From Hemibagrus wyckioides (Eukaryota > Chordata > Actinopteri > Siluriformes > Bagridae): a stretch of DNA of 64,000 nt. This document shows, piece after piece, positions 56,563 to 64,000 of the stretch (its first letter is position 1; each line of letters opens with the position of its first letter). Made by a program: the position numbers and the translations under genes. The DNA is taken from positions 8,376,392-8,440,391 of the forward strand of contig NC_080734.1 in NCBI RefSeq assembly GCF_019097595.1, given 5' to 3'. The notes under the pieces are model-generated. The model ran no database searches. It had not been told where the DNA came from and saw only the letters and a program-made list of their open reading frames with translations.

Positions 56563-57595
56563 ATGTATAATAATGTAGTATACTTATCTGATCAACCCAT
56601 TGTGTGGCAGCAAAGCAACGTGGAAAATCGTGTAGATGTGGGCAAGCAGCTGTCGGTAATGTTCACGTCAAACATCAGAGTAGACAAATGTGATCTCAGT
56701 GATTCTGAATTAGTATTTTTCCTCCTATAACTCCTATAACTATAGCTCAAGAAACATTGCTCGACCAACTTCTACCACCAGAGGGATCAAGAGAGCGTCT
56801 TCTTGATTTTATTAAAAGCCAATCAGTTACACCCGCACCTGCGTCTGTTTAAAGATCTAAAAATCTGTTTTGTAAATTTAAGATTGTAAGTTATGAAAGT
56901 TATTCTGCTAGAATTACCTGGATTATTAGTTCTTAATTGGCTGTGAATGATGTACATGTATGTTTGCTGATTTCATCATTGTGATAAAACCCACAAACCT
57001 AAGCAAGGTAAAGTGTTGATTCATTTTCGAGCTGTTGAGATGCAGAAAAGGGAAACGATTCATTTTATGGTAATTTTAAGTCATCATTATATTATACAAA
57101 CAGCATTATGTTTTTGAAGACCACTAACTAGAAGCAAAAGATTAATGTTTGGTGTTTAAAGGTCCAAGTCAGAACACAGGGGTTAATGTTGCTTTGGTCA
57201 AATCAGAAAAGCAGAGTAAGACTAAGAGCTAATACATGTACCTGTTCTACTTATCGATCACCCTACTCATTATTCTTTGCCTTCAGATATATGGAAGTCA
57301 ACAAAACAATTTCAGCAAAGAAAAACATGTGCATTCTCCTCATTAATCAGTTACACCAGATTGTATTCCCTTACTTCATTCAGTACATGCATGTAGTACT
57401 TCTGATCTACACTAAGGTCCCTCAGTTCCTGTCCTGCAAAGCCAAAGACCAATACAGTTTCTCTGCTGAACCCGATAGCTACAAGAAGGTTTTGTTTAAA
57501 AGCTGGAGTGTTTAAGAAAACAGAAAATGATGTGCTTTAGTGATTATTAGAAGACAAGAAAGCAAAAAAAAAAAAAAAAGTCTTGGGAAGCAGAT
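56563..57595. other. Intergenic DNA before cox7a2 3' end
   Basis: About 1 kb of AT-rich sequence without recognised genes or repeats. It separates the Tc1 relic from the end of cox7a2. Confidence 0.5.
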
Positions 57596-57601
57596 TTTAT
57601 T
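57596..57601 (-). terminator. cox7a2: Probable polyadenylation signal of cox7a2
   Basis: AATAAA on the minus strand, about 120 nt after the cox7a2 stop codon. It lies before an A-rich tract on the plus strand (57564-57579). It is the first canonical hexamer found downstream. Confidence 0.6.
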
Positions 57602-57722
57602 ATCCAGAGCTACATCCTTGTAGATTGGTCCCATTATGAAAATGAATAAATATACAGCTTTTAAACTCCTTACAACATGTACATGGCCTTTTCGGCAGAA
57701 ACAAATCCAGGAGGTGTTGTTC

Positions 57723-60700
57723 TTATTCTTTTTTATGTGGGAGCGCCGCCTTGACCAGCTCGTATATTACGAAGACAGTTCCTATAAAACAAAAACACAA
57801 AAGAAACAAACAGGGTCAGACTACAAGCAGTAAAGGAAAAAAATCTAGAAGATTTTTTTGCTTGGCTAAGACACATGCAGTTGTGTAAGTAGAATGTTTA
57901 TACTCAAGCTGCCACTGCTGTCCTTTGTAACATTCTAAAAAATTAAAATGTCAGAAAAACATTTGGATAGACTAAAGAAATGCAGACAGTCAATTAGAAA
58001 ATCATGTCATTATGAAATGTTTCTACAGTCAACTGCGCACTGTGTAAGACTATTTTTTTGCCTTTTGCTTTAATGGAACATCGTCACTCTGTATGAAGTG
58101 TAAAGGGGTGTGTGGGGGACTGGTTTTTAATTCCACATTTAAAGAAAGGATAACCCAGTTCAGAGTCCAGCATGCTAGCTGACCCAGACTGGCCAGAGTT
58201 CTTTATCAGCCCTGACAAACACCAGAGACGCTGGTCTAGACACGGTATCCTCCACAAAAGAAGGGCTGATCCGGTCCCTCCAGGATTCCTTTATTTTGCA
58301 ATCACAGAAGTTTGTTTTTTCGTCGTAACTAAAGCGTCGTTCTTTGTAGTAGTTTATTTCTCTGTATTATTTAATGTCACAGCGTATACAGTGACATCTT
58401 GAATCGTTTGCGCTTTAATTATCGAGTACATAACTAGTCGACTACGTGTTTGAATTCCTGCTCGGCTAGTTCAACCCCTTACTCGGGAGGCTTAGTTTCT
58501 GGCAGATAAAAGAGATTTTCAGTCACATACCCATGATGGTGAGGCCCATTGTGGTGCGGTACAGGATGGCATCACCAGCACCACCCTTCAGATGAACTGG
58601 AATGCCATTATTCTCCTAAAAGACATGAACATAAGATCAGATTAGTGTTCATCATGCAGGAAATTCATCCTTTCAATATACCACTCTGTCAGGTGGCTCA
58701 GTAATTAAAGTTTTAGCTTTAGTTTTAATATTTTCTTTCTTTCCTGTGATTTTCTTTTTATCTGTTTAAATTCCCACCAAAATAAATAATAAAACTCAGC
58801 AGTGAGCTGATGATTTGTGTAGGTGGACATTTCTGATTTTTACAAGCAGATATTGCCAGTAGTGATTTTCACCTTTACATGCACCGCTACAGAACAATAA
58901 AAAACAATCACATCACTTTACTGCCATACAAAGTCTTCAGTGGAAGACTGTTAGCAATCAAAAGAAAGCAGGATGATTAAAACTGGCTGTTATAATCTCA
59001 CCCAGAATAAAACCCCAACAGCAATTAGGACAAAGTGGACTCTACACACTACAAGCATGAATTAAAGGTCTCTGCTTTGTGTGAAAGCCCGTGTGCTGCT
59101 GCTGCGTTTGCTTTACGCACTACATTCACTGCTGCCGTTAGACTCCAATAGCACACCATACACAGGTTAGTGTGTTACAGCCTTGTTCAGCTCAGATATA
59201 CTTATCTGCTGGACAGGTTTTCGAGTGCAACAACCTGAGTGTGAAGTGAACACACACAGACACACATACACAGACTTCCAAAAGAAGGAGGGAAGAAGAA
59301 GAGGAGGGAAAAAACAAACATTTGTTGCTGTATTACTGATCAGATCTATGCTTTAAAAATGCACGGAATGATGCTCTCTGCTCTTACATTGTGTTTTAGC
59401 CTTCTGAATGTTATGTACTGTCCGAACTAACTGAAAATACACCTAATGCTTGTTTAACAGATCAATATTTAACAAAATACATCAATATATTCGAGAAAAT
59501 TAACACAATTCTGACTTCTTTGCTCTGTTTGATCGACTTGAAATGATGGCGTCTGGGGATTATACACCGATCAGGCATAACTTTATGACCACCTGCCTAA
59601 TATTGTGTCCCGTCTGACCCGCTGAGGCATGGTTTCCACTAAATCCCTGAAGGTGTGCTGACGTATCTGGCACTAGGATGTTAGCAGCAGATCCTTTAAG
59701 TCCTGTAAATTGCAAGGTGGTGCCTCCATGGGATACTTACAGGACTTAAAGGATATTTTGCATCGGTACTGACCACTGCAGACCGGGAACACCCCACAAG
59801 AGCTGCAGTTTTGGAAATCCAGTGGTCTAGCCATCACAATCTGTCCCTTGTCAAACTCGCTCAAATCCGTACGCTTGTCCATTTTTCCTGCTTCTAACAC
59901 ATCAACTTTGAGGACAAAATGTTGACTTGCTGCCTAATATATCCCACCCACTAACAGGTGCCATGATGAGGAGATCATCAGTGTTATTCACTTCACCTCT
60001 CACTGCTCAGAATGTTATGCCTGATTGGTGTGTATTTCTATATTTATAGCTCATTACTATAATTATTATTGTCGTCATCATCAAATTCTCAAATCTGATT
60101 GGTCAGAAAGTGTTTGTTTTCTATAACAGCAGCTCTGTTGTGAGGTCTCTAATAACCTTCATTTTTGTCCATTGTGAAAAGGACATACAAAAAAAATTGA
60201 GCTTATCTATTTTTGGTCTCAAAGTACAAGAGAAAGTAAGGAAACGATTGCTGCTGAAAAGCCCTCATAACAGGAACTAATTTGCTTCACAGACTTTCCT
60301 CAATATTAAACTATTAAAAAGAATGATGTGGTCTGTAATATATCCTTGTGTAACGGTGCTATGAGGAAAAAAATGAAAAAACCCTTCAGGAGAGGAAGCT
60401 TATTGGAAAAATGGTCAACTTTAGGGTGACAAAAGTGACCACGTCACCACGTCGTCTCGGATTATTTTAACATAACCTCATGTCCTGTTGCGTTTTATTC
60501 TTCACGTGGTGTAGGAATAACGTTTTATTCACAATGTGCATGAAAACTAATGTTCATGAGCTATTTGTGTACATGTAAAAAAATCAATGACGGGAAGGAA
60601 ATTCAAGTTTTAGTTCATTTCAGTAAACTTGTAGTAAATCTCAACACTGAGGGTTAAATCATGATTATAATCCTTCAACCAGTGACACACACATGCTTTT

Positions 60701-63201
60701 CTCAAGTGAAGGTAGATTGTTAGTTTTATAAAAGGTGAAAGTGTTGCCTCTAAAGAATACATTTCTCTAGTATTGTTATTATTAGATTTTAAAGGCAAGA
60801 CACTTGCATGTATTATCTGGAATTCTGAGCAGCATGCAGAGGTTGGACATTATTCAGTCCCTCTAGGATTTTTTTGCAAATCCAAAACTTCTCGATTTTG
60901 TGGCTTTTTTCAAATTAGCAACGCAACTTACAAAGGATTTTTTTGAGGTAAACTACTTGAACTGGACAAATTGCATGAAATTCATGTTTTGATGTCACAC
61001 TACACATTTGCAGTAATTCTGAAAAATCACAAGTTCCTTTGAATATCAAAGACTTTGCTTGATTTTGTGTTAATTCCCGAGATTGCAAAATGACTAAATC
61101 CACGAGGGACTGATTAACAGCAACGGCTAAATAAAGCGGTATTTATTTGTTTCTGTGCACTAACAGCTGTAAGGTAAAAGGAAAAGATGGTGACTGAACA
61201 GGGTATGGCCACTGTGCCGGTCAGTTCTAGGGAGTTCTCTAACCTCCAGAGATAAAAGAAAGCTGTTCAACATAAAGGAAGACAAAGAGAACAAAAAACA
61301 GACACAAAAGAGTGAAATGTGCATAAGAACATCTGCAGAACCTCTCCAGATGTGGACTCTATTATCCATAAGGAAGGGAATTATCTGATCAGCTCACCTG
61401 AAACAGCTTTTGCTTCTGGGGCACTTTATTCTCCACCTGCCTGCGAGCGCTGCTGGTTAGCGTCCGCCTGGACAGCTGCTGAATCGCCTGGAAACACACA
61501 GAATAAATATCACAGCACTGAACCTGACTCTTTATGCATGCATTTACTGAGTAAGCTGGATTGGATCAAAGTCTTTCATCAAGTCATTTTACTGTACATT
61601 TGTATTTCTTTGTGTGAAGGAAACTCCCTGTCCTTAATTTGTATATGTGACAATAAAATCAGGCAGCTAGACCCATGTTTTTTAAAGTATAACCTTGATT
61701 TCTTCTTCATTTTTTTTTAACTACTACTGTTATTATTTTTATTATTAAAGTCTTCCAACATGCATCAATTACCAACTTTGACACAACGCAAATGTCCAGT
61801 GAGTGAAAAGTGAAAAAAGATAAAATGAATCAGTGTTGAGAGAGTCAGTGTAATTTATAACACAGTTTAAAGAAGTCTCTGGTGAAAAGCTCTTATCTGG
61901 ACCATTAGTCCAAAGTACACGATTTGACCCAAATCTTCCCTTTAAATCATTTCTAAAGAGATGGAGTCAAGGTGGCGTAGTGACATTTTTGCCTCACACA
62001 TCCAGTTTAGTTTGCATGTCCACATGGCTTGAGGGTTTCCTCTGGGTACTCCGGTTTCCTCTCCAGGTTCAAAAGACTAAAAATGCTAGTAGCAGTGTAG
62101 ACTGATTAGCATGTCTAAACTGTCCATAGTATGTGAATGGAAGTGTTGAGTGTGACGGGTTTAAAACGTCTCCCACCTTGTACCTCACGTCTCCTTTTGT
62201 TTAGTAGCTATATGTTGTTTTATGTAGTAGCACCAGGGTCCTGCAGAAACTTTGTCTTATTTCACCTTGTACTGCGTCAGCTATATATGGTTGAAATGAC
62301 AATAAAAGCTTCTTGACTTGACTTGAAAATGGATGGACGGATGGATGGATGAGGAACGCTGCTGAGACATGGTCAACCTTAACCATTTCTCCTGAGGGCA
62401 GCGGTCCTGTACATTTCGCTGATTTCTCTGCTCTAAACACACACCTCAGCTCAGAAGGGGTAGCTGATATTCAGTTGATTTAGATAGCTTTAATACGATC
62501 ACAAGTCCATGACCTGTTTAGATTCGTGCAAACACAGCTAGGTTAGCACTCAGCTAGAAAAACCAAGAGGAAGCATTAAGACTTTGTCCCTTAACCTCTA
62601 TCCCTTCTTCTTCAGCTCCAAAGCACCAATATAAGGATTATTTATTTATTTATATTTTTATTGATTTATTTGCTTGTGTACTTATTTTGAGTCTGTCTGA
62701 AAAATTTAAGCCCCCTGCCCCTTATATTATTCTTCTACACCTTATTAACATAGATGTTAATATACTATTAATTAATACTGTCTGAACTGTTAATTACAAT
62801 ATAAATATGACATGAAATTCCCAATTACGAATGTTTAACCGTTTATCCAATTAACAGATTCAAAAGCCATTTCAAGTTCTTAGACCCAATGCCTAAAATT
62901 ATTCTTGTTTTCTTGTTGAATCCTCTATGATTTACGAGAAAAATCTAATATTCATGATTATTGCTTCTTTATACTTCCTGCTTCCTCAGCATCCACCATA
63001 GACAATATACAGCAAGTTCATCATGTCCTTCCAGGCCTAGCTAGTACGCTAGCTAAGACATTACCTAGTCAAATGAATTAGCTTTAACGCAACTCAAAAA
63101 CTTATTAAATCAACAAGCTCTTAAATACATCCCGAATAACACTCTCACAGCCCTAAAATCATTATTTGCCGAAAGGAACTCACCGTAATGTGTCTAATCA
63201 T
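57723..63201 (-). CDS. cox7a2: Cytochrome c oxidase subunit 7A2, mitochondrial (4 coding exons)
   Basis: Small nuclear-encoded subunit of respiratory complex IV in the mitochondrial inner membrane. Exons: 63184-63201 (MIRHIT), 61398-61487, 58531-58615 and 57723-57781 (stop at 57723-57725). The total is 83 codons, the same length as human COX7A2. A basic 23-residue presequence ending SARRQ precedes mature [13 protein letters not shown]. Then come the family signature [16 protein letters not shown], a single membrane segment ([17 protein letters not shown]) and a lysine-rich end (HKKE). All introns are GT/AG. The YELVKAALP end and the position next to col12a1 favour 7A2 over the muscle paralogue 7A1. 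Teleosts may carry two cox7a2 copies, and which one this is was not resolved. Confidence 0.96.
59563..60034 (-). mobile_element. Internally deleted Tc1-like element (non-autonomous)
   Basis: Complete ends: TACACCGATCAGGCATAAC on the left, and on the right the complement of GTTATGCCTGATTGGTGTGTA, next to TA. Between them, read on the minus strand, is an N-terminal part of a transposase ([20 protein letters not shown]) joined to a C-terminal part ([20 protein letters not shown]); the catalytic core is deleted. At the join is a perfect 18-bp inverted repeat (ATCCTTTAAGTCCTGTAA and its complement, 59692-59755). It lies in the cox7a2 intron between exons 2 and 3. Confidence 0.85.
60855..61112. mobile_element. 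MITE-like element in cox7a2 intron
   Basis: About 258 bp bounded by inverted ends: CAGTCCCTCTAGGATTTTTT on the left and AAATCCACGAGGGACTG on the right. Repeats beginning AGTCCCTCCAGGATTT are common in fish. A loose fragment with GGTCCCTCCAGGATTCCTTT lies at 58270-58310. The superfamily (hAT or other) cannot be told without the target duplication. Confidence 0.72.
61960..62352 (+). repeat. Composite SINE-like repeat in cox7a2 intron 1
   Basis: Head CAAGGTGGCGTAGTGACAT and GCCTCACACATCCAG, then GGGTTTCCTCTGGGTACTCC and GGTTTCCTCTCCAGG, and a GATTAGCATGTCTAAACTGT part. The expected L2-type tail is interrupted by a block ending GAAATGACAATAAAAGCTTC and TTGACTTGACTTG, before GGATGGACGGATGG. It looks like one retroposon nested in another. 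Confidence 0.65.
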
Positions 63202-63335
63202 TATCTCTCGCTCCCGCTTAGTCTTTCCAGCCAAGGACACTGAGAAGGAAATGGAGGCAAAACTCCAAATAGCTTCGTGCTTCCTATATAAGGACACTTC
63301 GCGCGCCTTGAATGCCGCCCCTTCTGCAGCCTACT
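63202..63335 (-). promoter_or_regulatory. cox7a2: Probable 5' UTR and promoter of cox7a2
   Basis: A short stretch richer in GC and CpG than its surroundings, including TCGCGCGCC near 63300. A TATA-like block (CCTTATATAGG on the minus strand, 63283-63293) lies about 85 nt before the ATG. The transcription start and exact UTR are inferred only. Confidence 0.4.
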
Positions 63336-63955
63336 TAGTGCAATTTAAATCGCAACTCGAGCTATTCTGGATGGACCCGGTACACTACATGTGGTTCTTT
63401 GGTAAAAATGATCGCCACCTGCTGTTGTGGCGTGGTAATGCAGTTTCATTTTTAAGGCGTACGTGTTAAATCGTGTGATATGCTGCACAACTATAGAGTA
63501 GTGGATTCCACATGGATTATTAGTCATATTTACTTAAATGTTAAGTAATTTCTCTCTCAAAATAAAATAAAGAATGCAGGATACAAGCAGAAATGGTGAT
63601 CTTTATTACTGTGCAAAATGAAACATGACCAAGTCTGTCTCTGATCAGAATTGTGGAAAGATTATTATCCATACTGTCTATTATTAGTTTTAATTATTTT
63701 ATTTGTTTTTTAGTTTTAATTTTGCTCATTTTAGCTGAAACACCTGCTAACAGTTCAGTAGAGTTGATAGTTGAAACGTAAAATCCAGCCACGACAACTT
63801 GCATATTGATCTGTGGAATTAACGTGATTTTTAATAGTGTCCATGATTTATTCTGTAATAAAAATTGACTGAAATATATCCTAGGAGAAGACCATCTGGT
63901 TTTCAGGAGATGAAACGACATGTTCATGTTCTCCGACATGTTGGGATGAATAAGG

Positions 63956-64000
<45 letters not shown>
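63956..64000. repeat. (ATCT)n microsatellite, cut by window edge
   Basis: At least 11 copies of the tetranucleotide reaching the last base of the window. The 63480-63955 region before it shows no feature. Confidence 0.95.

Noticed and set aside
58172..58402. 76-codon plus-strand open frame
   Set aside because: In the last intron of cox7a2, overlaps a fragment of a dispersed repeat, no homology.

Overview
The window comes from a vertebrate nuclear genome, most likely a ray-finned fish. Two genes lie on the minus strand: most of a collagen XII alpha-1 gene (col12a1-like) and, upstream of it, a complete cox7a2-like gene. The two are also neighbours in human (COL12A1-COX7A2), which supports both calls. 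The fish assignment rests on several degraded Tc1-like transposons, SINE-like repeats with an L2-type tail, abundant simple repeats and compact introns. I cannot name the species, and I cannot tell whether this is the a or b teleost duplicate of col12a1.

col12a1 runs right to left. A probable non-coding first exon ends at 53483. The signal-peptide exon has its ATG at 52064. After it come 53 more coding exons, the last in the window ending at 398. All 54 coding exons have GT/AG boundaries and consistent phases. Together they give 8590 nt, or 2863 codons plus one base. The order is: signal peptide, FN3-1, short Ser/Gly linker, VWA1, FN3-2, VWA2, FN3-3 to FN3-8, VWA3, FN3-9 to FN3-24, proline-rich linker. 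The fourth VWA, the thrombospondin-N-like domain and the collagenous C-terminus must lie beyond the left edge. The product is expected to be a secreted FACIT collagen on the surface of collagen I fibrils.

Two features of the protein stand out. The block after VWA3 holds 16 FN3 repeats, where human collagen XII has 10. The extra six come from tandem duplication of one two-exon FN3 module (about 140 nt plus 130 nt) between 9.6 and 15.6 kb. VWA1 has changes at three MIDAS metal-site elements, while VWA2 and VWA3 keep theirs. FN3-4 also carries an RGD tripeptide.

cox7a2 (57723-63201, minus strand, four coding exons, 83 codons) encodes a nuclear-encoded subunit of cytochrome c oxidase with an N-terminal mitochondrial presequence.

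The remaining sequence is introns and intergenic DNA with Tc1-like relics (about 33.1, 49.3, 55.2 and 56.1 kb), an internally deleted Tc1 derivative (59.6-60.0 kb), a MITE-like element (60.9-61.1 kb), a foldback element (19.2-19.5 kb), SINE-like repeats, a diverged tandem repeat (35.7-36.8 kb) and many microsatellites. I saw no rRNA, tRNA, CRISPR array or prokaryotic feature.
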